DNA of 64,000 nucleotides, taken from Desertimonas sp963772825 (lineage in GTDB: Bacteria > Actinomycetota > Acidimicrobiia > Acidimicrobiales > Ilumatobacteraceae). Under the pieces are notes generated by a model that was not told where the DNA came from, searched no databases, and saw nothing but the letters and a program-made list of their open reading frames with translations. The position numbers and the translations under genes are program-made. Numbering within the stretch: the first letter of the stretch is position 1; the number at the start of each line of letters is the position of its first letter. Where the stretch lies: positions 1 to 64,000 of the forward strand of contig CAVYYX010000017.1 in the NCBI GenBank assembly GCA_963772825.1, written 5' to 3'. Below, piece by piece: positions 52,754 through 62,760 of this stretch.

Positions 52754-52762
52754 GACACTCTC

Positions 52763-53737
52763 GTGATCTCGACCGTGTTCCACGGCTGTCTACCAGCGCT
52801 GATGACGCCATGCGCGGCAGACGGCACCCCAGACTTCGACGCCCTGGTGGCCACCGCAGAACGACTGATCGACGCCGGCATGTCCGGCGTCGTGTATTGC
52901 GGGTCGATGGGCGACTGGGCGTTGCTCACCGGCGAGCAACGACGTCAAGGTGTCGAGCGGTTGGTGGGCGCCGGCATCTCCGTCGTCGCGGGCACGGGCG
53001 CATCGAGCCCGGCGGAAGCCGCAGCCCACGCCGCCCACGCAGCCTCGGTCGGGGCGGCGGGACTGATGGTGATCCCCCGAGTCCTGTCACGCGTCGGCTC
53101 GACAGCGGCCCAGCGTGCCCACTTCGCGGCCGTGCTGAGCGCCGCCCCGAACCTGCCGAGCGTGATCTACAACAGCCCGTACTACGGCTTCGAGACACGG
53201 GCCGAGCTGTTCAGCTCACTTCGCGACGAGTACCCCAACCTCGTCGGCTACAAGGAATTCGGTGGGCGTGCCTCGCTGTCGTATGCCGCTGAGCACATCA
53301 CGTCGGCGTCTGACGAGCTGGCACTGGTTGTCGGCGTGGACACCCAGGTGGTCCATGGGATCGTCGACTGTGGCGCCGTCGGCGTGATCACCGGGATCGG
53401 CAACGTGGTTCCGGATGCCGTGCTCCGGCTCGTCGAGCTGTCGCGGGCGGCGGCCGGTGGCGACCCGACCGCATACGGACGGGCGCTCGAGCTCGAGCGG
53501 GCGCTCGGTCCGCTCGCCGAGTTCGACGAGGGCCCCGATCTCGTGTTGTTCTACAAGCACCTCGCCGTGCTCGCTGGCGACCGCGCCTACGAAAACCACG
53601 TCAACCCCACCGATGCGCTGACCGAGAGCCAACGTGGGTACGCCACCGCGCAGTTCGAGCGGTTCCGCCAGTGGTGGGCCGCCTGGAACAAGACCGCCAC
53701 CACCGATGGGTGTTCAGGGGACCGAACCGTCCCCTAA
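52763..53737 (+). CDS. DHDPS-family lyase, likely pyrroline-4-hydroxy-2-carboxylate deaminase
   Basis: The 324-residue aldolase/DHDPS-superfamily protein opens FHGCLPALMTPCAADGTPDF and has the Tyr of VIYNSPYYGF and Schiff-base Lys in NLVGYKEFGGRASL. With the epimerase and oxidase next door it most likely converts pyrroline-4-hydroxy-2-carboxylate to 2-oxoglutarate semialdehyde. The last dehydrogenase of the pathway is not in the window. The final codons and stop are encoded within a strong hairpin (53703-53748). Confidence 0.85.
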   Translation: MISTVFHGCLPALMTPCAADGTPDFDALVATAERLIDAGMSGVVYCGSMGDWALLTGEQRRQGVERLVGAGISVVAGTGASSPAEAAAHAAHAASVGAAGLMVIPRVLSRVGSTAAQRAHFAAVLSAAPNLPSVIYNSPYYGFETRAELFSSLRDEYPNLVGYKEFGGRASLSYAAEHITSASDELALVVGVDTQVVHGIVDCGAVGVITGIGNVVPDAVLRLVELSRAAAGGDPTAYGRALELERALGPLAEFDEGPDLVLFYKHLAVLAGDRAYENHVNPTDALTESQRGYATAQFERFRQWWAAWNKTATTDGCSGDRTVP

Positions 53738-53748
53738 ACACCCATCGG
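53703..53748. terminator. 20-bp-stem bidirectional terminator hairpin, part of a dispersed repeat
   Basis: Arms 53703-53722 and 53729-53748 pair over 20 bases with one mismatch around the loop cgaacc. The hairpin contains the stop codon of the lyase gene and ends 18 bp before the convergent gene at 53767. One arm plus flank (53727-53750) is the exact reverse complement of 24921-24944. Confidence 0.8.
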
Positions 53749-53766
53749 TCGATCTGGCGGGGCGCG

Positions 53767-54159
53767 TCAGGCGAAGTCGGCGGGCGTCGGGCGAGCGGCC
53801 TCGGCGATGCGGCTGGCCGACTCAGGGGTGATCCGCCAGAGGTCAGCTTCGGCGCTGTAGACGAAGTTCGCCGAGCCACGCTTGGTGTCGCGGTCGATCT
53901 TGATAATGGCGATTTCCCAGGGCTCACCGTCGGGCGGTGTCATCGCCGCTTGGAGATCTCGAAAGTTCTGAAAGCCCGTGTTCATCAGCGGCGTCGGCTT
54001 GCCTGGACCATCTCCGCTGTATCGGTAGGCGGCCATGTCGCTGACCGCCGCCGTGATCGAGGCGATCACGACGAAGGTGTCCCAGTCGGGGTCCTCGACA
54101 AGCGCCCGCTCCTCGAGCACGGCATGGACGATGGCGTTCAGCGCTTCTTCCTGTTGCAC
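53767..54159 (-). CDS. Small protein, possible immunity protein
   Basis: The 130-residue acidic protein reads QQEEALNAIVHAVLEERALV, DTFVVIASITAAVSDMAAYR, PWEIAIIKIDRDTKRGSANF and ends PTPADFA. The alternating helix/strand pattern and position beside an RHS nuclease toxin resemble small SUKH/YezG-type immunity proteins, but no family is recognised with certainty. It is transcribed away from the toxin gene. Confidence 0.6.
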   Translation of the reverse strand: MQQEEALNAIVHAVLEERALVEDPDWDTFVVIASITAAVSDMAAYRYSGDGPGKPTPLMNTGFQNFRDLQAAMTPPDGEPWEIAIIKIDRDTKRGSANFVYSAEADLWRITPESASRIAEAARPTPADFA

Positions 54160-54280
54160 AGGACTGCCATCGTAGAACGTCGGAACCTCCGGACCTCCGG
54201 CGACGACTCACCAAGAGGTGGCATTGCTACCCTTGGCGTGGCCGCCGATCCTGCTAAGCGACAATCGAGGATGCCCTGCG

Positions 54281-57200
54281 ATGAGTGACGTTCAGGCACG
54301 ACCCAGCGAACTGACTACGTTCTCGACGACCGGGAACACCGCCGCGGATCAACTCGAGACGGACCGCGACACCCTCGACAATGCCTTCATCGCGTTCCGC
54401 TATGCGGCTGGCGGAAGCTGCGCAGCGCAAGGCGACGCGATCGTTGGAGCGGCGATGACCAGCCTGATCGCCGAGCTGAGGGAGATCCCCACGTGGGTCA
54501 CGCTGGTCCATGACGCCCTCGTCGCGGCCGATCATCCGGACGGCAACGGCCTCGTCTCGGTCGACGCGGCGACGTTCGACGCGGCGTTTCGGGCTGCCGC
54601 CGGGCAACGCGGTCTGAACATCGAGAACCTCGCGGCGTCCAACCAGATCACGGTCGCCACGCCGCAGGTGGGCACGATCCCCCCGGACTCGGGTTACGTC
54701 AACGACCCGGTGTGCACGGCGACCGGGCACCTGCTGGTCGACTCGCGCGACTTCGCGATGCCGGCGCGACTCGATGTTCTTTCGTTCCGGCGGACGTACG
54801 CCTCGGAGTCGATCGAGCAATCGGCGTTCGGTCCCGGATGGTGGACCTGGACCGAATGTCGCGGCGTGATCGGCGTCGACGGCTCGTTCAACTACGTCGG
54901 CCCCGACGGCATGCAGCTGATCATCGCGCCCGCCGACAACGGACGCGGTTGGTTCCGTCCCGATCTCGACATCAGCGTCGAACGACGCGATGACCGCAGT
55001 CAAGTGTTGCGTTGGGGGCGACGCTCGAGCAACCCGAACCAGCACTGGACGTTCCACGACGGCCTGCTCGTCGAGGTCGCCGGACCGTTCATCGGGGCGA
55101 CATCGTTGCACCACCGCTCGGGCCGCCTCGTCCGGCTCGAGCACGACAGTGGCCGTGCCCTGGAGCTGCGCTGGAAGGGCGACCGAGTCGCCGAGATCAC
55201 ATCGTCTGACGGCCGGCGGGCACGGTTCACCTACGACCGTGCCGGGACCCTCGTCGCCGTCGAAAACGCCCGCTCGGCGGAGAGCTACGACGTCGACGAC
55301 GCCGGCCGGATCCTGGCGATCACCGATGCAGACGGCGTGCGCACCGTGGCCATGGCCTACGACGCCGACGGCCGGGTGATCGAGCAGACCTCGGCGACCG
55401 GGTTCACCACGCGCTTCGACTACGACGCCATCCGCCGGACGACGTTGTCCGACCCGGACTACAACCCGCTGTCCGTCTACACCCACGACGAGCGCGGCCG
55501 GGTGGAGATGTACGCGACCGGCGGCGGATTCCGCTTCTCCCGACGCTTCGACGGCTACGGACGCGTCGTCAGCCAGCGCGACCCCGACGGTCGCAGCTTC
55601 ACCCTTGTCGACAGCGCGTCAGGCGGGCTGCGCAGCGAGGAAGTGCGCTGGTCGACCGGCGACGTGGAGCGCTACGACTACGACCGTCTCGACCGCCTCG
55701 TCCGGCAGTCGTCGAACACGTCGACGACGACGTTTGCGTACGACGGCGACTCGATGCTCCCGGGGCGGATCGATGTCGGCGGTGACCAGGGCCTCGCCGT
55801 CACCCTCGACTGGCAGTTCGGGATGCCGTCGCGCATCGCAGATTCCGATGGAGTTGTCGATCACCTCGTCGTCCGTCCCGACGGCACGATCGCCGCCGCC
55901 ACCAACGGTGTCGGCGACACGACGCGCTACGACGTCGACGCCACGGGCGCGGTCGTCGCCGTGCACCATCCCGACGGTCGTGTCGTGCGCTACGAGCGTG
56001 ACGAGGCAGGCAGGTTGACCGCCGTCGTCAATCCCGCCGGCCAGCGTCACGAGATTCGCTACACGGCGGCCGGCCGCATCGAGGCGTGCATCGACGCCGA
56101 TGGTGCAACCACTGCCGTGGAGTACGACTCGGCAGGGCTGCCGGCGCGAGTCATCGCGGCCGATGGCGTCGCGACCGACGTGTTGGTCGACGACAAGCAG
56201 CGGATCGTGGGCGCCCGGTTCGCCAACGGAGATGCGATCGGCCTGGAACTCGACGAGTTCGGGCGCCAGCTCGCTGTCGACGTCAACGACGATCGCTGGG
56301 TCACGGCACGTGACCCGGCCGGCCGCATCATCAGGCGGACCGATCCGACGGGCGAGGAGCTGGCCCAGGACTACGGCGAGCTGGGCGGCTGGATGGAGAT
56401 CACGGATGCCGCCGGGCAGTCCTGGCGGATGGAGCGCGACCTCGTCAGTCGCGTGCGGACCCTGACGACACCCGACGGCCAGTGCTATGTGGCTGCGTTC
56501 AAGCCGGAAGGTCTGTTGGCGTCGCAGACGACCCCCGACGGGCGCGAGGAGACCTACAGCTATACGCCGGCAGGGCGCCTCGCCGAGGTCAACGACGGCG
56601 CGTCGACCCTTCGCTACCGCTACGACGCGGCCGGCAGGATCGTCGGTACCAACGCCGGGTCGGGTTGGTGGACGTTCGATCTCGACGCCGCCGGGCGGAT
56701 CACGCGGCGCGTGTCGCCGGCCGGGCGCGAGCAGCGCTACGAGTACAACGTCCTCGGCCATCTCGTCGCTCTCCAGGTCGGCGGGCAGTCCTGGCGGTTC
56801 GAGTACGACACGGCTGGGCGCCTCACCCGTTCCATCGACCCGACGGGCTGCGAGTCGACGTTCGCCTACGACGTCGTCGGTCGGATGGTCGAGTCCGCCG
56901 ACTCGTTGGGCACCGCTGTGCGCTACGGGTACGACGTCCGGGGCCGCATCGCGGCGATGATCGACGCCCACGGCGGCACCGTTCACTACGAACACAATGC
57001 GCTCAGTCAGCTGACCTCGGTCACCGATCAGCTCGATCGCCAGACGATCGTGACCTACGACGCCGCCGGTCGGCACCTGGCGACGACCCATCACGATCCG
57101 CGCGGCGACGACCCAACCGCCGGGATGTCGAGTCGATTCGGTGGTGCCGTTGGCGACCCGGTCGTCTTCGCCGACGGTGCCGCGTCCACGCTGGGAATGA

Positions 57201-60200
57201 CGACAAACGCCGCTGGCACGGTCACCAACTGGTTGCTTCCCGACGGCGCATCGATCGAGCTTGTTCGCGATCCCGACCTGCTGCCCGAGCGGTTGAGTTC
57301 TCCTGGCTTCGTCCGCACGTGGACGCACGACTCGTGCGGGCGCATCGTCACGGTCGTCGACGATCGTGATGGGATCAGGTCCACGACGTCGCTCCGTCGC
57401 GACGCGGCCGGGCGGGTTGTCGAGCAGAACGTCGACGGCGCGATCACGACGTACACCTACGACGCCGCTGGCCAGCTCGCGTCGATGTCGTCGGCAGGCG
57501 TCCAGACGAGCTGGGAGTACGACGATCTCGGTCGCCTCGCCTGCGAGCGGGTGGGCGATGTCGAGCGAAGGTTTGCCTACGACGCCGCCCACCAGCTCGT
57601 CGAGCTGACGGACTCGACCGGGACGACGACGTTCGACTACGACACCCGCGGCCGTCGGGTCCGGGCGCGCGGCGCCATCGACGTCACGTACGTGTGGGGT
57701 CGAGAGCACCTCGAAGCGATGGTCGTCGACGGAGTCGTGCGTCATTTCGACACCGACTCGAGCGGCGCTCTGCGCCGGGCCGGGGAGGTCACGATCGATT
57801 GGGACCTCGAAGTTGGGCCATCACGACCTGTGGCGATCAACGGCGAGGCGGTGGTCACCGTCGATGCCGGCACGTTCGCGACCGTCGGCGCCGACTCCAC
57901 GGTGGAGTGGCGACCGTTCGAACTCGCCGACGCCTGGGGTGACGGTGGCAACTCGGTTGACGGCTGGCACCCGTACTTCGGCGTCGTGGCTGCGGGCGTG
58001 GTGTGGCTGGGTGCCCGGCCCTACGACATCGCCACCCGCCAGTTCCTCGCCCCCGATCCGCTCGCCCCGCTGCCGGGACGGCCCGGATCCACCTCGCCGT
58101 ACACCTATGCCGCCAACGATCCGGTCAACCTGTTCGACCCGACCGGCCGGCAGCCGATCTCGATCGAGGCGTTCAACGACATCCGCGACCGCCGCACCGG
58201 CCCGCAGTGGCAGAACATCGCGTCGGCGGCGATCTGCGTGGCTGCCGTCGTCGTCACCGTGGCGACGCTCGGCACAGCGGGCCCCGTGGCGATGGTGCTC
58301 GGCGGGGCGGCGATCGGAGCGATCGCAGGCGCCGCCTCGGGCGCGGCCAGGGAAGGCCTCGAATCAGGGATGAACCTCGGTGACGGAGAGTTCAACGGCG
58401 AGACGATCGTCCGCGATGCCGTGGTCGGCGGGCTCGGAGGGGCCGCTGGTGGCGGCCTCGGAGCGGGCGCCAACGCCTTGACGTCGAGCACACGATTCGC
58501 GACGAATGGCGCGGTCCGACTGCTCGGCACGCGCGGCGGATCGATGGTCACCGAAGGCGCCTCCGGAGCGCTCGACGGCGTGCTCGGCGAGACCTACGAC
58601 GTCGCGATGCCGGCGTCGTGGGGTGCCGATGGCCGCTGGGACAACGATTCGATCGTCCAGAACACGGTCGTCAGCTCCGGCGCCGGCGGGCTCCTGCACA
58701 ATGTCGGCGTGCCGTCCCACGGTGGTGCCGACGTGCCGACGTCCGGTGCGGCGGACCCCAACACGGTCAACTCGCCCGACTCCCCGGCGCCCGACGCACC
58801 GAGCACGCCCACTGCCGACACTTCGACGACGGCGGCGGCCGGAGACACTCCGGATGTCGCCGCCGACACACCGGACGTGGCGGACACGCCCGACACCCCC
58901 GCTGCAGATGCGCCCGACGTACCGGACGTGGCGGACACGCCCGACACGCCCGACGTGGCCGACACCCCGGCTGCGGAGACGCCTGACGCGCCGGACGTGG
59001 CGGACACGCCCGACACGCCGGACGTGGCGGACACGCCTGCCACGCCCGACGTGGCGGACACCCCGGCTGCGGAGACGCCTGACACGCCTGATGTGGCGGA
59101 CACGCCCGACACGGACGTGGCGGACACGCCTGACACGCCCGACGTGGGCGCCACGTCTGACACGCCCGACGTGGCCGACACGCCTGACACGCCTGACGTG
59201 GCGGACACCCCGGCTGCGGAGACGCCTGACACGCCGGACGTGGCGGACACGCCTGACACGCCTGACGTGGCCGACACCCCAGCCGGTGAGGTGCCGGACA
59301 CCCCTGACGTGGCGGACACCCCGGCCGCGGAGGTGCCGGACTCGCCCGGTGCGGCCGACGTCCCGGACACACCGGACGTCGCAGACACGCCCGATGCCGC
59401 GGACACGCCTGATGTGGCGGACACGCCTGATGTGGCGGACACGCCCGACGCAGCGGACACCCCCGATGCGGCTGGACACGCCCGATGCGGCTGACACGCC
59501 CGATGCGGCGGACACGCCCGACGTGGCGGACACCGCCGACACCCCTGACCTGGCGGACACCCCGGACGTCGCCGACACACCCGATGTCGCGGATACGCCC
59601 GACGTGGCAGAAACACCGGATGCGGCGGACGGTGCCGACGTCACGGAGGCTGAAGCGGTCGCCGCAGGCGCCGCTACGGCCGCAGCCGCTCGCCTCACCA
59701 TCGACCCTGATACCAACGTCACCAGCGACGGCCTGACGCGCACGCCGCGGTCGTACCGCTCGAACCGCTTCGAGTTCATCAGCGATGCCGACGGGGTGAC
59801 CCGAGCGGCGCACTTCGAGATCAACGAGTCGGCCACCGGGCTGACCCGCGGCGCCGACGAGGTTCGGGCTCAAGGTGCAGCGGCCGATCGAGGCCTGACG
59901 ACCGACCACGGCGGGCACATCGTCGCCCACCGCTTCGCCAACGATCAGGGCGACATCAACATGTTCCCCCAGGATGCCCAGTTCAACAACAGCGGCTACA
60001 AGCGCTTCGAGAACGAGCTCCACACCTGGGTGCAGAACGGCTTCCAGGTCGAAGGACGCACGACGCTCAACCTTCAGCCGGGGTCGGTGCGACCTGACTC
60101 CGTGACCGTCAACTACGTCGTCACCAACCCGCAGACCGGGGAGATCGTCGACTGGCGAGCCGTAGAGTTTCAGAATCAGGCAGGCCAGACCTTCAACCGG

Positions 60201-60302
60201 GTGTCGACGCGGGAGATCCGCGCTCAGCACGGCGTCACCCACGACCTGCACGTGCGCCCGTCGCCCGATCGCCCCGACACCGGAGATCCGCCAGCGCCGT
60301 AA
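54281..60302 (+). CDS. RHS-repeat polymorphic toxin with C-terminal nuclease, one frame break
   Basis: The repaired product is ~2006 aa. Order: helical WXG-like N-terminus (residues ~1-110), DUF6531 (NDPVCTATGHLLVDSRDFAM), dozens of RHS/YD repeats (e.g. YDADGRVIEQTSATGFTTRF), RHS core end (ATRQFLAPDPLAPLPGRPG, NDPVNLFDPTG; ~1250-1293), Gly/Ala-rich hydrophobic region, ~270 residues of DTPDVADTP-type repeats, and a C-terminal nuclease (DHGGHIVAHRFANDQGDINM, FPQDAQFNNSGYKRFENELH), like Endonuclea_NS_2. The frame shifts inside the repeats at 59474-59475 (gctggacacg, one extra g). The nuclease tip is the likely toxin; RHS repeats form the shell. ATG at 54281 is chosen over an earlier start. Confidence 0.88.
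58850..59650 (+). repeat. Degenerate tandem repeat (DTPDVADTP units) inside the RHS gene
   Basis: About 800 bases of imperfect tandem 9-15 base words (gacacgccggacgtggcg and variants) encode Asp/Thr/Pro/Val/Ala-rich repeats between the RHS shell and the nuclease. Such DNA invites slippage and assembly errors; the single frame break of this gene lies near its end. Confidence 0.85.
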
Positions 60303-60355
60303 CGTGCCCGTCCGGTGCGTAGCGACGGCGACCTGAGGACCGAGGGTCGTCGGCG

Positions 60356-61363
60356 GTGCTGCGAGTCGAGCTGCTCGGCGACGGCGGAGTCCGCGTCGAG
60401 CCACCGAACGCAGTAGGCGGTCTGGCCAGCGAACGGATGGCACGACAGTGGATCGACGTCTCCGACACCGTGGAGATCACCGGTGACGTGACGCGCCCGA
60501 TCCACGCCGAGTTGCTGGGCTACGCCCGGGCAAACGTCCCTGAGGTCACGGTGACGGCGACCGAACCGGCGCGATGGCCAGACGGCTGGACGTCGCTGCA
60601 GATGGCAGCGAACAGCGGTCTCGCCGAGCAGGCTGGTGAACTGGTCATGCGGGACAACGGCGCGTCGCCACGGCGGGGTCGACGGTCGCCGTACCGGTTG
60701 GCGATGTTCCACGGTCACGTCGACACGCTCGTCGCTCTACGCGACGCAGGGCTCGGTGCGCCGCCGGGCTCACGTCCGCCCGACACGCTGCCGAACGCCG
60801 TCGTGCTGCGCAACTACCTCCCCGAATTCGTGCGCTGGGTGGCGGTCGCTGCTGCTGCTGTCGGCATCGCTCTGGCCGTGGCGCTGCGGCAGTGGCCGTT
60901 CCTCATCGTCGCCGTCTTCGGCGTGGTGGCCGTCGCTGTCGGCAACGCGATCATCGGCCTCACGAGGGTCGCCGTCGACGGGAGAATGCTGGCCGTGCGC
61001 CAGGCCTTCAGCTGGGAGGGTCCGATCGACCTCGGTGACCTCGTCGCCGTCGGTTACGCGCCGGCGGCTTCGACGCGCATGTCGAGCCGCTGGCGATTCG
61101 TGCAGACGGTGGCCGGCCCGCCCTATGGCCGTACGGCCTACCAGGGCATCGACCGCGACCTCGCCGATCGCCTCAAGCGGCGCAGCGACCTTCGTGTCGT
61201 GACCGTCTACTCCAACCGCGGCTACCTGTCACCGGGCTTTCAGCGCCACCTCGCGCCGTACGTCCGACCATCGTCAGCAGTCGTCAGCTCAACGGCCCGG
61301 CAGGTCTTCGAACACGTCGATGCCGCGAACTGGGCGGCCGATCGCCCGAAAGGCGGACCGTAG
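60356..61363 (+). CDS. Ankyrin-like membrane protein, candidate immunity or T7SS accessory protein
   Basis: The 335-residue product begins with a soluble domain containing ankyrin-like helices (WTSLQMAANSGLAEQAGELV, YRLAMFHGHVDTLVALRDAG), then two membrane helices (VRWVAVAAAAVGIALAVAL, PFLIVAVFGVVAVAVGNAII) and a C-terminal domain with PH-like strands (GRMLAVRQAFSWEGPIDLGD, VVTVYSNRGYLSPG). It starts 53 bp after the RHS toxin on the same strand, where an immunity gene is expected. The function is inferred from place only. Confidence 0.6.
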   Translation: MLRVELLGDGGVRVEPPNAVGGLASERMARQWIDVSDTVEITGDVTRPIHAELLGYARANVPEVTVTATEPARWPDGWTSLQMAANSGLAEQAGELVMRDNGASPRRGRRSPYRLAMFHGHVDTLVALRDAGLGAPPGSRPPDTLPNAVVLRNYLPEFVRWVAVAAAAVGIALAVALRQWPFLIVAVFGVVAVAVGNAIIGLTRVAVDGRMLAVRQAFSWEGPIDLGDLVAVGYAPAASTRMSSRWRFVQTVAGPPYGRTAYQGIDRDLADRLKRRSDLRVVTVYSNRGYLSPGFQRHLAPYVRPSSAVVSSTARQVFEHVDAANWAADRPKGGP

Positions 61364-61408
61364 GCCGCCCAGATCGGAATGTGGGCCGGAGGCCGCCCAG
61401 TTCGAGTG

Positions 61409-61918
61409 CTAGGGGCCCCACTCGGGGTGCAGGCGCACGGGGTCGCCGGTCTCGGCGAAGCCGGGCGACGAGGGGACCGACGGATTGTCCGGCGGCGGGC
61501 CGTAATCGACCTCGCCGGCGAACGCTTCGACGATCCCCCAACCGTGTGCCCCTTCGTTCTGTTTCTCGTGCTCGACGTAGCGAGCCTTGTTGATCCGGTT
61601 CTGCTGACCTCGTGCCGCCGCCCACGCGGCGGCGATGCCCTCGGCGAGTGCTTCCAGCGCCGAAGCGACGCTCTCGGCCGACGAGCCGTACGTCGTCACC
61701 TTGGTGTCGAAGACATCCCGGTGGGGACCCTTCCACGACTCGACAGTTGCCTGGGCGTCCGCCAGGTCCGTCTTGCTGGTGCGCACCGACTCGGCGAGCG
61801 TCCAAAGGTCACGAGCCGCCGGCAGTGCGAGGTCGAACGGAAACCGCACATTGGCGTCGCTCGCCGCGGCCTCGCCGTAGACCGTCAGCTCGACGTTCGG
61901 CGTTGCTGCTCCGGTCAT
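61409..61918 (-). CDS. WXG100-superfamily-like helical protein
   Basis: The 169-residue product has a helical hairpin around a W-x-G motif (LADAQATVESWKGPHRDVFD) and long amphipathic helices (SAESVASALEALAEGIAAAW), a size and pattern expected for ESX/T7SS substrates or chaperone partners. It lies 10 bp after the second WXG-type gene on the same strand, so they form an operon opposite the EccC-like gene. The C-terminal ~40 residues are Pro-rich. Confidence 0.65.
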   Translation of the reverse strand: MTGAATPNVELTVYGEAAASDANVRFPFDLALPAARDLWTLAESVRTSKTDLADAQATVESWKGPHRDVFDTKVTTYGSSAESVASALEALAEGIAAAWAAARGQQNRINKARYVEHEKQNEGAHGWGIVEAFAGEVDYGPPPDNPSVPSSPGFAETGDPVRLHPEWGP

Positions 61919-61928
61919 CGTCTCGCGG

Positions 61929-62535
61929 TCAGGCTTGTGGCGCGACGTCGGCCTCGTTGACGAGGTCGACCTGGGTCTTGATCGCGTCGTTGATCGAGGT
62001 CTGGGTGGTCTCGATCGTCGTCGCCGCAGTCTTGGCAAAGCCCTGTACTGCGGCCAGCGTTCCGTCGCGCGCGTCGCCCTTCCAGTCGGTCTGCTCGAGC
62101 CGCGGGCTGAGGCTGTTGACCGCTTCGAGCAGCTGGGTGAACTGATCGGTCACCGTCGTGGTCAGGCCGCTGAGGGCGGCGGGGTCGACTTCTTGGATGC
62201 CGGCGTCCGGTTGCGGGGTCGGCAGGGTCAGCTTGTTGTCGGCGAGGTCGATGGTGATCGACTCGCCTCCGAGCGTGCCCCCGACCCTCGTCGTCGCCGC
62301 CGAGATGTTGGCGGCGAGAGCGATCGACGCCGTCTGCAGCTTGGTGGCCATGTCGTTGGCCGCGGTGCTGGCCTGGGTCTTGAACTTGAAGGCGTTGGCG
62401 CCGTAGTACTGGACCTCGACAACGGCGTTGCACAGGGCATTCATCGTGCGTGAAGATGCTGTCGATCTTGCCGTTCAGGAACGTGCCGTAGGCGCGGATC
62501 TCGGGTGGGTTGATGCGCTTGACGGACATCGACAT
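61929..62535 (-). CDS. WXG100-like protein (T7SS partner), one frame break
   Basis: The N-terminal part (SMSVKRINPPEIRAYGTFLN, GKIDSIFTH) and the rest (NALCNAVVEVQYYGANAFKF, TTVTDQFTQLLEAVNSLSPR, LEQTDWKGDARDGTLAAVQG) are in different frames, joined by one extra base near 62445. Repaired length is ~201 aa. It contains WKG in a helix turn. The start at 62535 has GAGGAG eight bases upstream; the in-frame ATG at 62444 would discard the first 30 residues. Likely co-transcribed with the next WXG-like gene. Confidence 0.68.
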
Positions 62536-62760
62536 CGGTGGATCTCCTCGTGGTGAAAGTGGACGTGGTGACGGCACTCGAGCGCGTCTGACGACGGTGG
62601 TTGGCAGCCGTCAGAAGGCTAGCACTGGTTCGCCGGTGCACTATCCGCGGGCCAGCGCTCACTGAGGTCGACACCGGGATGGGACGTGACGACCCAGGCG
62701 CAAGTTCCCTGGCGCGGCGGCGCAACCGTTCGCGCCCGACGATGCGGTAGGAATGGGGGG
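62536..62760. other. Divergent promoter region between WXG-like and EccC-like genes
   Basis: This 225 bp gap contains the ribosome site of the WXG-like gene on the minus strand and a G-rich ggaatgggggg immediately before the ATG at 62761. No further gene is supported and no clear promoter boxes were found. Confidence 0.4.

Noticed and set aside
58364..59836. 490-codon minus-strand frame across the RHS repeats
   Set aside because: Low-complexity Arg/Val/Gly sequence produced by reading the DTPDVADTP repeats backwards; no start signals or domain.
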